Positions 35,572-47,030 of a stretch of DNA of 64,000 bases are shown here, piece after piece. The notes under the pieces are model-generated. The model made no database searches, was not told the DNA's origin, and saw only the letters and a program-made list of their open reading frames with translations. This DNA is from Pseudolactococcus raffinolactis NBRC 100932. Lineage in GTDB: Bacteria > Bacillota > Bacilli > Lactobacillales > Streptococcaceae. Position numbers and translations under genes: made by a program. Numbering within the stretch: the first letter of the stretch is position 1; each line of letters opens with the position of its first letter. The DNA is taken from assembly GCF_001591765.1 (NCBI RefSeq), contig NZ_BCVN01000005.1:1-64000 (forward strand), written 5' to 3'.

Positions 35572-36945
35572 TCAACTTTCATGATAACTTGGCATGAGCT
35601 TTGCCCGTCCAACTTTATTAACTTGACGTGCACGTCCAAAAGCCATCTCATCTTCATGAACATCATCTGTGATAACAGAGCCCGCAGTGGTAATGGCATT
35701 ACTACCGATAGCAATCGGTGCAATCAAAGACGAGTTACTGCCAATAAAGGCATAGTCTTCAATCTCTGTCTTAAATTTATTAACACCATCGAAATTGACT
35801 GTGATGGTCCCCGCACCAAAATTAACGTGTTCACCGACCATGGCATTACCGATATAAGTCAAATGGCCAGCCTTAGTCCCAACACCAAGTGTAGAAGCTT
35901 TGACTTCAACGAAATTACCAATATGGACATTTTCATGCAGAATGGTTTCTGGGCGCAAGTGAGCGTATGGACCAACATTAGCGCCTGGTTCAAGCACTGA
36001 ATACTCAATTGTTGAGTTACGCACTTCTGTATTGTGATGTAATCTAGAACTTTCAATCCGGCTACCTGAAGTGATATGTACGCCCTTACTAATGACCGTT
36101 TGACCCTTAATCACAACATTAGGCTCAATGACTGAATCTTCACCGATCTTGACATCTGCATCAATATACGTCGTTTCTGGATCAATCAAGGTCACACCAT
36201 TTAGCATGTGCTTGGTATTAATCCGATCACGCATGATTTTTTCAGCCTGTGACAATGCCACACGATCATTGACCCCGATAGATTCATTAAAATCATCCAG
36301 AACAAAAGCTGAAACTTTTTTAGCATCATCTTTGAAAATTTCAATGACATCTGTCAAATAATACTCACCTTGCGCATTATCTGTTGTGATATTGCTTAGG
36401 GCTTCAAAAAGTGCACGATTATCAAAGATATAGGTTCCAGTATTGATTTCCTGAACAGATTTTTCAAAGTCGTTGGCATCTTTTTGCTCAACAATTTTAG
36501 CCACATGACCATCTTCTCTGATAATCCGACCATAACCAGTCGGATCTTCCGCAATGGCTGTCAAAATCGTCGCTGTTGCTTTCTCAGCTTGATGATAAGC
36601 AAATAACTCTTCCAAAGTTTCAGGACGGATTAAGGGCGTATCACCTGCGATGACGAGCGTCATACCATGCAGATTTTTCAGCAAAGGCTCTGCGATTTTA
36701 ACCGCATGACCAGTTCCTAACTGTTCCTCTTGTTTGACATAAGCGACATGTTCAGGCAAAGTACCCAAGACATCTGCCGCCCCATGACCAACAATGGCAA
36801 TCGTTTTTTCAGGTGCAACAGCACTCGTCGCTGAAACTACGTGCGCGAGCATTGTTTTCCCAGCAACTTCATGTAGAACCTTTGGTCGATCGGATTTCAT
36901 CCGCGTCCCTTTTCCGGCAGCTAAAATAATGGCGTATTTGTTCAT
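35572..36945 (-). CDS. glmU: Bifunctional GlcNAc-1-P uridyltransferase/acetyltransferase
   Basis: 457 residues producing UDP-GlcNAc for peptidoglycan. N-terminal uridyltransferase has [20 protein letters not shown] (about 8-27) and GTGHAV; from about 250 the left-handed beta-helix acetyltransferase shows repeated hexapeptides, GPYAHLRPE and HIGNFVEVK and the catalytic His region of [17 protein letters not shown] precedes the ATG. It heads the unit that continues to nadD; an extended -10 lies at 37067-37075. Confidence 0.97.
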   Translation of the reverse strand: MNKYAIILAAGKGTRMKSDRPKVLHEVAGKTMLAHVVSATSAVAPEKTIAIVGHGAADVLGTLPEHVAYVKQEEQLGTGHAVKIAEPLLKNLHGMTLVIAGDTPLIRPETLEELFAYHQAEKATATILTAIAEDPTGYGRIIREDGHVAKIVEQKDANDFEKSVQEINTGTYIFDNRALFEALSNITTDNAQGEYYLTDVIEIFKDDAKKVSAFVLDDFNESIGVNDRVALSQAEKIMRDRINTKHMLNGVTLIDPETTYIDADVKIGEDSVIEPNVVIKGQTVISKGVHITSGSRIESSRLHHNTEVRNSTIEYSVLEPGANVGPYAHLRPETILHENVHIGNFVEVKASTLGVGTKAGHLTYIGNAMVGEHVNFGAGTITVNFDGVNKFKTEIEDYAFIGSNSSLIAPIAIGSNAITTAGSVITDDVHEDEMAFGRARQVNKVGRAKLMPSYHES

Positions 36946-37066
36946 TTTGATATTACTCCTTCATAAGCTAATAAGACGACTGCTTTAATAGGCAGAACCT
37001 CTATGCTTTTCTATGTTTTTCGTTTTGATGACGCAAAGTCGCCAAAATAACAAAATCCTTAAAGCT

Positions 37067-37075
37067 ATTATACCA
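37067..37075 (-). promoter_or_regulatory. glmU promoter
   Basis: Extended -10 TGGTATAAT on the minus strand with last T at 37067, giving a leader of about 115 nt. No good -35. Confidence 0.5.
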
Positions 37076-37241
37076 ATAAACTTTAATTTTGTCTTAAATG
37101 ATGCGGTTCCAACCCCTTTTTATACCTGTTTAAGATACTAAACACCCCTCACTTTTCATTTTTTCCAAAAACTATATCCCGACAGGAATCAGATTTGTGG
37201 TAAAATGAAACAAATAAACGAAAAGACATAAGGAGCTACTC

Positions 37242-38021
37242 ATGACAAATATTGGTTTTATCGGCGCAGGGAAAATGGCATCAGCGATTATTAAAGGCCT
37301 AAATAAAGACAAATTCAGCGTTCACATCTCTGGCCGCAATATTGAGGAGACCCAGAAAACTGCCCAAGCACTTGGCGTTAATGCAGCACCCAGTCATGCT
37401 GACCTGATTCAAGCCTCAGACATCATCGTCCTAGCAGTCAAGCCTTATGTTGTTGTAGATATTTTAACTGAACACAAGACCGAGAAACCTATTGTCTCTA
37501 TCGCAGCAGGTATCACGCTAGCTGACCTCAGCGCCATGACAACTGACACGCAACCTATCGTCAGAATTATGCCCAATATCAACGCGACCATTCAAAAATC
37601 AACCACTGGTATTGTCAGAAATGCCTATGTTTCAGACGATGTTTTCAACACTGTCAAAGCGATCTTTGAAAGCGTCGGCAGCGTCCATGAACTGGCAGAA
37701 AAAGACTTCGGGACTTTCACAGCCCTAGCTGGTAGCTCACCTGCCTACATCTATATGTTTATTGACGCCATTAGTCGTGCTGGTGTCCTACATGGTATGC
37801 CAAAAGATGTCAGCACCAAAATCGTCGCTGAAACTGTCCTCGCCAGTGCTGAAATGATCCTTAAATCTGACGAAAACCCTTGGACCTTGGTTGACAATGT
37901 CTCAAGTCCCGGTGGTACAACCGTTGCTGGCGTTGTGAGTTTGGAAAAAAATAACTTTGTTGCCACAGTAATTGACGCTATTACAGCGACAATCGAGAAA
38001 AATAATACTATGAACAAATAA
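37242..38021 (+). CDS. proC: Pyrroline-5-carboxylate reductase
   Basis: 259 residues, last step of proline synthesis. Rossmann start IGFIGAGKMASAIIKGL, AVKPYVVVDIL, and the C-terminal signature GSSPAYIYMFIDAISRAGVLHG and DNVSSPGGTTVAGV are typical. AAGGAG precedes the ATG by 6-8 nt. Divergent from glmU; TGGTAAAAT near 37198-37206 is its likely -10. Confidence 0.95.
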   Translation: MTNIGFIGAGKMASAIIKGLNKDKFSVHISGRNIEETQKTAQALGVNAAPSHADLIQASDIIVLAVKPYVVVDILTEHKTEKPIVSIAAGITLADLSAMTTDTQPIVRIMPNINATIQKSTTGIVRNAYVSDDVFNTVKAIFESVGSVHELAEKDFGTFTALAGSSPAYIYMFIDAISRAGVLHGMPKDVSTKIVAETVLASAEMILKSDENPWTLVDNVSSPGGTTVAGVVSLEKNNFVATVIDAITATIEKNNTMNK

Positions 38022-38063
38022 AATAGAAGCACAAACCATCACAACCGGTTTGTGCTTCTATTT
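38021..38063. terminator. Bidirectional terminator of proC and the GH1 gene
   Basis: Perfect 17-bp stem (AAATAGAAGCACAAACC and its inverse) with a 9-nt loop, T-rich on both strands, between convergent genes. Confidence 0.92.
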
Positions 38064-38083
38064 CTATTCTCAGATCTCTTGCT

Positions 38084-40962
<2,879 letters not shown>

Positions 40963-41007
40963 TTGTATTTCTCCTAAATTTATAATCTATTTTATTTCAA
41001 CTTGTTC

Positions 41008-41036
41008 ATTTTAGCATAATCAGGCTTAAAAATCAA
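41008..41036 (-). promoter_or_regulatory. tig promoter
   Basis: TTGATT (41031-41036), 17-nt spacer, extended -10 TGCTAAAAT (41008-41013 core) on the minus strand. Confidence 0.65.
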
Positions 41037-41085
41037 GAATCATCCCCGTCATTTCGCTATTTTTAGACGTTTTTGATGATTTCCG

Positions 41086-41274
41086 TTATTTTCCACTCAA
41101 TTTAGTGATAAAGTCGTGCCAAACACTTGGTTTGAAGATGTCGGTTGGATTTTTACCACCAAGTCCCCCATAACCTAGCATGAGACCTAACACAATCGCC
41201 AAAATCACTAAAATAACGACGAGCAAGATCAATGAAATGCGCAGTCCCAAAAATTTAACGGTCCGCTTAAACAT
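41086..41274 (-). CDS. epuA: EpuA-like small membrane protein (DNA-directed RNA polymerase subunit beta-annotated family)
   Basis: 62 residues, [20 protein letters not shown] then one membrane segment (about 11-35), a [19 protein letters not shown] stretch and a short hydrophilic tail. Pattern and position behind murA2 match EpuA of streptococci, often annotated as an RNA polymerase beta subunit by mistake. Its start lies inside the end of murA2 with GGAG upstream. Function unknown; the conserved pairing suggests an envelope role. Confidence 0.8.
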   Translation of the reverse strand: MFKRTVKFLGLRISLILLVVILVILAIVLGLMLGYGGLGGKNPTDIFKPSVWHDFITKLSGK

Positions 41275-42553
41275 AGGCAGTCTCCTTATAGTTGATCCGT
41301 TTGATATCCGCACCTAGACTGGCTAATTTTTCATGGAATTGATAATACCCGCGGTCTAAATGTTGTAAGTTACCAACCGTTGTCGTCCCTTCAGCTACCA
41401 TGCCTAACAAAATAAGCGCAGCACTAGCACGTAAGTCTGTTGAACGTACTTCAGCACCAGACAGGCTGCTACCACCTTGAATTAAAGCTGTATTTCTCGA
41501 AATGTCGACAAAAAGCCCCATCCGACGCATTTCTTCTAGGTGTTGAAAACGATTTTCAAAAACCGTTTCGATCATGATTGACTCACCCTCAGCAATGGCC
41601 TGAGCTACTGTCATTTGCGCCTGCATATCCGTTGGGAAACCTGGATGTGGTAAAGTTTTAACGGTTACAGGTTTCAGGGTTTTAGGACCGATAATTCGAA
41701 TCCCATCCTCTTCTTGGATAATATCCACGCCCATTTCTGAAAGTTTTGAAAGCAAAGGCCGGTTATGTTCACGAACAGCATCCAAAATTAAGACATTGCC
41801 TTGGGTAATGGCTGCTGCGACCATGAACGTTCCTGCTTCGATACGGTCTTGCACGACATTATGTTGTGCGCCATGCATCTGTGTAACACCTTTAATGATG
41901 ATCGTATCAGTTCCTGCACCTTTGACATTAGCACCCATTTTGTTAAGTAAATTGGCAAGGTCAACGATTTCAGGTTCACGCGCAGCGTTTTCCAAAATCA
42001 TCGTCCCTTTGGCAAGGGTCGCTGCCATCATAATATTTTGCGTTGCACCGACTGATGGGAAATCCATATAAAAATGCGCGCCATGGAGCTCATCTGCTTT
42101 TGCTTCAATAAAGCCACCGTTTTGTGTAATTTCTGCACCCATGGCTTGCAAACCACGAATGTGCAAATCAATCGGGCGTGAGCCAATGGTACAACCACCT
42201 GGCATAGAAACCCGGGCATGACCATTTCGAGCAAGAATCGGCCCTAATACAACGATAGACGCACGCATTTGGCTAACATACTCGTAAGGTGCTTCAATCG
42301 CGATATCTGTCGCAGCTTGTGTCACGACGCGTTTCTCATTTTCGTCGAAAACCAATGGGATATTCAGATGTTTCACCACGGCATTCATCGTGTAAACATC
42401 GCTAAGAATCGGCACGTTATTAAGCACCGTTTCTCCTTCAGAAGGCAAAATTGTCGCCGCTAAAAGTGGCAATACAGCGTTTTTAGCGCCTTCAATTTCG
42501 ATTTGACCTGTTAATCGTGTGTGACCACCGTTTACTATTATTTTATCCATCAT
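41267..42553 (-). CDS. murA2: UDP-GlcNAc 1-carboxyvinyltransferase
   Basis: 428-residue EPSP-synthase-fold enzyme for the first committed step of peptidoglycan synthesis. Residues [10 protein letters not shown] (Lys/Asn, about 22), the catalytic Cys in [16 protein letters not shown] (about 118, fosfomycin target), and [18 protein letters not shown] (Asp, about 305) are visible. ATG at 42553 (second ATG follows) chosen over TTG at 42580. The pairing with epuA identifies it as the MurA2/MurZ-type copy. Confidence 0.92.
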   Translation of the reverse strand: MMDKIIVNGGHTRLTGQIEIEGAKNAVLPLLAATILPSEGETVLNNVPILSDVYTMNAVVKHLNIPLVFDENEKRVVTQAATDIAIEAPYEYVSQMRASIVVLGPILARNGHARVSMPGGCTIGSRPIDLHIRGLQAMGAEITQNGGFIEAKADELHGAHFYMDFPSVGATQNIMMAATLAKGTMILENAAREPEIVDLANLLNKMGANVKGAGTDTIIIKGVTQMHGAQHNVVQDRIEAGTFMVAAAITQGNVLILDAVREHNRPLLSKLSEMGVDIIQEEDGIRIIGPKTLKPVTVKTLPHPGFPTDMQAQMTVAQAIAEGESIMIETVFENRFQHLEEMRRMGLFVDISRNTALIQGGSSLSGAEVRSTDLRASAALILLGMVAEGTTTVGNLQHLDRGYYQFHEKLASLGADIKRINYKETAYV

Positions 42554-42626
42554 TTCACTTTCACATTTTATCTTATACAAAATTATATCATATTTCTTAT
42601 TTTCATGTTTAAAACACGGACAAAGC

Positions 42627-42652
42627 CAAAAAACGCTAGACTAAGCTAACGT
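42627..42652 (-). terminator. Terminator of the suhB unit
   Basis: AACGTTAG/CTAGCGTT with one wobble pair and 6-nt loop, then TTTTTT on the minus strand. Confidence 0.65.
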
Positions 42653-42670
42653 TATCACTATGGTTTGAAC

Positions 42671-43438
42671 TTATTTAAGATAAGCCTTGATTTTGTCTAA
42701 CTGATCGCTAGGAACAGACATCATCATCTGACGTCCCTCAAAAGCAAGGGGGCTGCCATCAATCTGCTGCGTGACATACCCAAAAGGTGCAATCAAGACC
42801 GCACCAGCCGCATAATCCCAAGGAGATAGATTGCTGAAGTATCCCCAGATCTTGCCATCTAAGATATTCACATACTCGATACCCGCGCTACCAATCGCCC
42901 GCACACCCAAGCTTTCATGACTCAAGTCTAACAAGCCACCCGCATTAGTCCGGTACATATAGGTATTGACACCGATAAGACTTTGGCGCAAAGGTTTGAC
43001 CGTCAAGTGAATCTGCGTCTCATTTTTATAAGCGCTTGTGCCGTCACCCCAGTAAAGATTGTCATTCATGACATCCAAAATGACACCAATTTTACCCACA
43101 CCGTCTTCATAATAAGCCAGCATAACCGCAAAATTATCTCTTTGGACGATGAAATTCGTTGTCCCATCAATTGGATCTAGCACCCAGACATTACCGTCAG
43201 AAATATCATGTCGCACGTCATTTTCTTCCGCTAAAACAGAGTCTCCGGGAAATGTTGACTGGATTTGTGTCAAGATCTGATCTTGGACTTCTCGATCGAC
43301 ATTGGTCACTAAGTCATCGAAATGCGTTTTTTCAGAAATTTCAAGGTCATCTGACAGATGTTGTTTGATAAACACACCTGCTTTTTGGACGACCGTTTTA
43401 GCAAACTCAAGCTTGGTGTTTAACAAATTGGCGCTCAC
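42671..43438 (-). CDS. suhB: Inositol monophosphatase family protein
   Basis: 255 residues of the Li-sensitive phosphatase fold. Metal-binding motifs: DLVTNVDREVQ (about 43), LAEEND (about 69), VLDPIDGTTNF (Asp/Gly/Thr, about 85-95) and SPWDYAAGAVL (about 203). Substrate not fixed; bacterial members act on inositol phosphate or NADP-like bisphosphates. Overlaps the UPF0223 gene by 32 bases. Confidence 0.88.
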   Translation of the reverse strand: MSANLLNTKLEFAKTVVQKAGVFIKQHLSDDLEISEKTHFDDLVTNVDREVQDQILTQIQSTFPGDSVLAEENDVRHDISDGNVWVLDPIDGTTNFIVQRDNFAVMLAYYEDGVGKIGVILDVMNDNLYWGDGTSAYKNETQIHLTVKPLRQSLIGVNTYMYRTNAGGLLDLSHESLGVRAIGSAGIEYVNILDGKIWGYFSNLSPWDYAAGAVLIAPFGYVTQQIDGSPLAFEGRQMMMSVPSDQLDKIKAYLK

Positions 43439-43691
43439 TTTTGGTCACCTCCTGAAGGGCACGATAGCTTGAATAGCCTGAGGCTTTTTCAAACTCCCGA
43501 TCCAGTTGTTTTTCTGCCATTTTAGATGGCACAACCTCTTTAAACTGACGATAAGCTATTAAAAATGCCTCACGCGATACTTTAGATTCATAAAAATCCT
43601 CGACTTGATTAAAAAAAGAGATGACTGCAGCCATTTCCTCACCTGTCCATGTCAAATCTAAGGGGTATTGATAGCTGTTATTAGCTGACAT
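43407..43691 (-). CDS. UPF0223 family protein
   Basis: 94 residues, YQYPLDLTWTGEEMAAVISF then an acidic helix, SREAFLIAYRQFKEVVPSKM and FEKASGYSSYRALQEV. This matches the YktA/UPF0223 helical family, which is typically next to suhB and an spx-like gene in streptococci. Function unknown. GGAGCTTAATATATG: the ribosome site overlaps the end of the spx-like gene. Confidence 0.85.
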   Translation of the reverse strand: MSANNSYQYPLDLTWTGEEMAAVISFFNQVEDFYESKVSREAFLIAYRQFKEVVPSKMAEKQLDREFEKASGYSSYRALQEVTKSERQFVKHQA

Positions 43692-43694
43692 ATA

Positions 43695-44090
43695 TTAAGC
43701 TCCTGAACTCATGACATCTCTTAATTCGGCCTGGCGATAAGAGCGCGGTAAAAAAGCACGAATTTCATCTTCGTTAAAGCCAATTTGCATCCGCTTATCA
43801 TCCATAATAATGGGTCTGCGTAAGAGACTCGGATGCTCTGAAATGAGGACAAGGAGCTGATTAATGGTTAAATCATCTACATCAACATTTAGTTTTTGGA
43901 AGACTTTACTTCGAGTCGAGATAATATCTTCTGTGCCATTCTCTGTTTTAGACAAAATAGCTTTCAGATCATCAGATGTCATCGGTTGCGTTAATATATT
44001 GTGTTCTTCATAAGCCACCCCGTAACTATCAAGCCACGCGCGTGCCTTACGACAAGACGTACAACTAGGTGACAAGTATAAATTAATCAT
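43695..44090 (-). CDS. spx: Spx-family transcriptional regulator
   Basis: 131 residues of the ArsC/Spx thioredoxin-like fold. The redox switch CTSC is at about residues 10-13 (LYLSPSCTSCRKARAWL); LLRRPIIMDDKRMQIGFNEDEIR near 92-114 is the Spx C-terminal signature. Spx binds RNA polymerase alpha and redirects transcription in thiol stress. MINLYL at 44090 is the conventional start; ATG at 44096 is an alternative. It is expressed from one arm of the 44136-44171 palindrome, after a leader with two ACTAATATT direct repeats (44105-44122). Confidence 0.88.
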   Translation of the reverse strand: MINLYLSPSCTSCRKARAWLDSYGVAYEEHNILTQPMTSDDLKAILSKTENGTEDIISTRSKVFQKLNVDVDDLTINQLLVLISEHPSLLRRPIIMDDKRMQIGFNEDEIRAFLPRSYRQAELRDVMSSGA

Positions 44091-44135
44091 AATCATCTCA
44101 CTTCACTAATATTACTAATATTATAAGTTAGTAGT

Positions 44136-44171
44136 GTCTACATTATACCAAAATTTTGGTATAATGTAGAC
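44136..44171. promoter_or_regulatory. Perfect 36-bp palindrome carrying two divergent extended -10 promoters
   Basis: GTCTACATTATACCAAAA and its exact inverse, no spacer. Each arm reads TTTTGGTATAATGTAGAC outward, so an extended -10 (TGGTATAAT) points in both directions. On the plus strand +1 falls exactly on the ATG at 44172; on the minus strand it serves spx. Only one polymerase can use it at a time. Confidence 0.8.
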
Positions 44172-44411
44172 ATGAATTTTGAACAAATATTACCAATCCT
44201 CAAAAACGGCGGAAAAGCCGTTCGAACTCAAGGCTGGGGTGGCGCTGAAAATTTCGTCAAACTCTATGACACCATCCAATTAGCAGATGGTCAGAAGTTG
44301 GATGTTACGCCTTATTTTTTGATAAACGTCTCAGGAGAAGGCGAAGGCTACTCTATGTGGAGTCCAACGCCCTGTGATGTCCTTGCTAACGACTGGCAGG
44401 TTGTTGACTGA
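44172..44411 (+). CDS. DUF2829 (Thoeris anti-defense Tad2-like) protein
   Basis: 79 residues. MNFEQILPILKNGGKAVRTQ, GWGGAENFVKLYD and the C-terminal MWSPTPCDVLANDWQVV follow the DUF2829 pattern, now known as the Tad2-like domain; phage Tad2 proteins sequester signalling nucleotides of the Thoeris defence. Many DUF2829 genes lie in prophages, but here no phage gene is near. No Shine-Dalgarno is present: TATAAT ends 6 nt before the ATG. Sequestration of a gcADPR-like signal is inference from family; housekeeping nucleotide binding is equally possible. Confidence 0.8.
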   Translation: MNFEQILPILKNGGKAVRTQGWGGAENFVKLYDTIQLADGQKLDVTPYFLINVSGEGEGYSMWSPTPCDVLANDWQVVD

Positions 44412-44439
44412 TCTTTTCCTTCGTCCTAAACTTGCATGC

Positions 44440-44500
44440 AAACACCTCTAGCGACAGTTTAACACATCATGTTACTGTTAGAGTTGATGAGGTGTTTTTT
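44440..44500 (+). terminator. Terminator of the DUF2829 gene
   Basis: AAACACCTC pairs with GAGGTGTTT, enclosing a second stem (GACAGT/ACTGTT), followed by TTTTT on the plus strand. Confidence 0.75.
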
Positions 44501-44524
44501 CGTAGCCAAATGAGGTAAAATTTA

Positions 44525-45256
44525 ATGACTCAAAACCGACAAGATACACCCCGAAAAATTTTGGTGACTGGCTGTGCCTCTGGCATCGGTCTGGCTCAGG
44601 CCAAATGCTTTTTAGAAAGTGGCGACAAGGTATACGGGGTTGATAAGCAAACACCACAAGCATTTAGTCATCCCAATTTTTTCTTTTTCAAGGCAGATTT
44701 AACAGGAGACTTAACTGATTTACTCGCACAACTGCCACAAACCTTTGATGTGATTTGCCATACCGCAGGTATTTTAGACGACTACAAGCCTTTGCTTGAA
44801 ACTTCTGATGAAGACTTTCGCCAACTCTGGGCTACTAATCTCACGCCTGTGATCAAGCTCACGCGCCACTTTTTACCGCAGATGATCGCTCAAAAATCTG
44901 GTATCATCATCACCATGTGTTCAATCGCTAGTTTTGTCGCTGGCGGCGGAGGTGCCGCTTATACGACAAGCAAGCACGCCTTGGCTGGGTTTACCAAGCA
45001 ACTGGCCCTCGATTATGCACGGACAGGCCTACAGATTTTCGGCATTGCACCAGGTGCCGTTCAAACTGGCATGACCAAACAAGATTTTGAAGTCGATAAT
45101 GGTCAGATGGCGGATTGGGTGGCAAGTGAAACACCGATTGGTCGATGGGCACAACCTTCTGAAGTTGCTGACCTGACAGCTTTTCTGGCTTCAGGCAAGG
45201 CAAGTTATATGCACGGTGAAATCGTTAAAATTGATGGTGGTTGGACACTGAAATAA
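44525..45256 (+). CDS. Short-chain dehydrogenase/reductase (FabG-like)
   Basis: 243 residues, classical SDR. Cofactor motif VTGCASGIGLAQ (about 14), HTAGIL (NAG-like), catalytic Ser in MCSIASF (about 138) and AAYTTSKHALAGF (Tyr/Lys, about 151-155), C-terminal GEIVKIDGGW. Relatives are annotated 3-oxoacyl-ACP reductase, but it is not in a fab cluster, and an Asp near the second strand (VYGVDKQ) favours NAD. GAGG nine bases before the ATG. Followed after 19 bases by the 99-residue gene. Confidence 0.85.
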   Translation: MTQNRQDTPRKILVTGCASGIGLAQAKCFLESGDKVYGVDKQTPQAFSHPNFFFFKADLTGDLTDLLAQLPQTFDVICHTAGILDDYKPLLETSDEDFRQLWATNLTPVIKLTRHFLPQMIAQKSGIIITMCSIASFVAGGGGAAYTTSKHALAGFTKQLALDYARTGLQIFGIAPGAVQTGMTKQDFEVDNGQMADWVASETPIGRWAQPSEVADLTAFLASGKASYMHGEIVKIDGGWTLK

Positions 45257-45275
45257 AAAATAGGAGAATACCACG

Positions 45276-45575
45276 ATGGATAAAGCAGCAATTCAAACGC
45301 TAGTTTCAGAGCTATACACAGCAGTCAAACCTTTCCCTGAACTTCAAAAAATCATCGAAAAACATGCAGTCAATCTACCTGATGATCACTCAGGGGGCGA
45401 CTTATCAAAAATGTATCAAGAAATCGTCACGAAAATTGCATTTGATCATCTTTCTGTTAGTGCTGAAGCAACAACGTTATTAAAAGCATTGAATCAAATC
45501 TTCCAGAAAATCCCCCATTGGCGAGAGTTACTTAACACTGCCGGTAGCACCTGGTGGGCTGGTCTATTTCGATAA
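45276..45575 (+). CDS. Small helical protein, possible bacteriocin-immunity type
   Basis: 99 residues, almost wholly helical: AIQTLVSELYTAVKPFPEL, LSKMYQEIVTKIAFDHLS, TTLLKALNQIFQKIPHW, ending TAGSTWWAGLFR. Length, helix layout and a Trp-rich end recall four-helix immunity proteins of class IIa bacteriocins (EntA-immunity-like), but no bacteriocin precursor is nearby, so the call is tentative. Preceded by AGGAGA, co-transcribed with the SDR gene. Confidence 0.5.
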   Translation: MDKAAIQTLVSELYTAVKPFPELQKIIEKHAVNLPDDHSGGDLSKMYQEIVTKIAFDHLSVSAEATTLLKALNQIFQKIPHWRELLNTAGSTWWAGLFR

Positions 45576-45618
45576 AAAAACGCGCATCGAGCCTATTTCG
45601 GCTTAATGTGCGTTTTTT
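45576..45618. terminator. Bidirectional terminator between convergent units
   Basis: AAAAAACGCGCAT..AGCC paired with GGCT..ATGTGCGTTTTTT. It ends the SDR pair on plus and the folate operon on minus; its right arm covers the last folP codons. Confidence 0.9.
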
Positions 45619-47030
45619 AATAGCTCAACAAAACTTGTCATTTGACGGGCGGATTTAACATCGTGAACCCGCAAGACTTTAGCGCCTAAGCGGTACATCT
45701 CTGTCGCGGCAACTAGCGATAAATCAGATCTCTCGTCTTTTGGTAAATCAAATAGGAATTTCGCCCAGCCTTTATTAGAAACTGCTGTCATAACTGGACG
45801 CTTAAAAGTTGTTAAACTAGCAACAGCTTGCATCATGGCTAGATCTTGATAAACATCAGAATTTTTCGAGTAGCCCACACCTGGATCTAGCGCGATGCGT
45901 TCTCGCTGAATCCCAGCTGCTTCAAGGCTTGCCAAATTTTCTCTAAACCAAGCCACCATGTCTGCCGCGATATCCACTGACAGCTCTTGATCCCTCGGGT
46001 TAAACATGGTTAATAACCCGACATTCGTTGCTGCCATTAAAGACAACTTCCTTGGATCATCTGTAAAACCATTGACGTCATTGATAATATCAGCGCCAGC
46101 CTCTATGGCTGCGACCATGACCTCATACTTATAAGTATCGACAGCCACCACGGCATAGGGGTGCACTTTTTTGATGCCTTGAATCACTGGAACGATTCGT
46201 TCAATCTCTGCTTCTGGTGTGAGCGGAACAAAGCCTGGCCGTGTCGTCTGACCACCAACCTCAACCACATCAGCCCCATCAGCTAACTGTTGCGTCGCCT
46301 GCGCTATTGATACTGTAACGCCTCCAACGTGTTCACCATTATAGAAAGACTCGGGACTGACATTCAAGACACCATAAATGATACCAGTCTCTTGCGTCAA
46401 GTCATGACCATTGGCCTGCCAAATAATATCTTCATCCTGTAGTTTGGCAAGTAGGCGTTTGGTGGCGCGACCTCGATGGTGATAATTAAGCTGTTCAGCT
46501 ACGGTCAACTCGGCAATCGTTTTACCTGTCTCTATCAAGAAGATCGTATCTAAACCTTTGCCAAATTGGCCCCGACTTTCAGGCGAGACAGCAACGCCAC
46601 CGCGGCCTTCAACAGTCAAGGTTTGCTGATCTGGAGTAATGAGGACGAAAATTGCTGCCATGTAGGCCGTATGATCATCCCTTGTAGCGTATAAATCTTG
46701 AACATACTGATTTTCTGCCGCAACTGTCGCTAGCCCTAAGGCTTTAAACTCCCGAGCAGTCGTCAAACCAAATCGCTCTGGAAAGGCACGCAAAAACATG
46801 CCCGAGTCGTCCGCTAAGACATATTCCGTCGGGAGCAAGGTATGGATAAATTGAGCCTTAATCCGTGCGTTGAGGGCTTGATCATCAGTTGACTCTGGTG
46901 GGAAATCTTGGGCCGGTATCAGCTCACGATAATTAACCAGTTCAATGCCATAGAGTTTGAAAAACTTGGCAACATCAGCGGTCTTAGCCGTGTTGTTAGA
47001 CGCAAAGACAATCCGAGATGGTAAGGTCAT
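45603..47030 (-). CDS. folP: HAM1-like NTP pyrophosphatase fused to dihydropteroate synthase
   Basis: 475 residues, two enzymes. Residues 1-200 are an ITPA/HAM1 domain: FASNNTAKTADV (about 9), LADDSGMFLRAF (about 72), FGKGLDTIFL and NYHHRGRATKRLL. Residues 215-475 are FolP: GVLNVSPESFYNGEH (about 219), DGADVVEVGGQTTRPGF, VAVDTYK, IINDVNGF, LDPGVGYSKN, VSNKGWAK and LRVHDVKS. FolP joins pterin pyrophosphate and p-aminobenzoate. The operon has no Nudix DHNTP pyrophosphatase, so the fused domain may remove pyrophosphate from dihydroneopterin triphosphate. Overlaps folE by 4 bases. Confidence 0.9.
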   Translation of the reverse strand: MTLPSRIVFASNNTAKTADVAKFFKLYGIELVNYRELIPAQDFPPESTDDQALNARIKAQFIHTLLPTEYVLADDSGMFLRAFPERFGLTTAREFKALGLATVAAENQYVQDLYATRDDHTAYMAAIFVLITPDQQTLTVEGRGGVAVSPESRGQFGKGLDTIFLIETGKTIAELTVAEQLNYHHRGRATKRLLAKLQDEDIIWQANGHDLTQETGIIYGVLNVSPESFYNGEHVGGVTVSIAQATQQLADGADVVEVGGQTTRPGFVPLTPEAEIERIVPVIQGIKKVHPYAVVAVDTYKYEVMVAAIEAGADIINDVNGFTDDPRKLSLMAATNVGLLTMFNPRDQELSVDIAADMVAWFRENLASLEAAGIQRERIALDPGVGYSKNSDVYQDLAMMQAVASLTTFKRPVMTAVSNKGWAKFLFDLPKDERSDLSLVAATEMYRLGAKVLRVHDVKSARQMTSFVELLKNAH

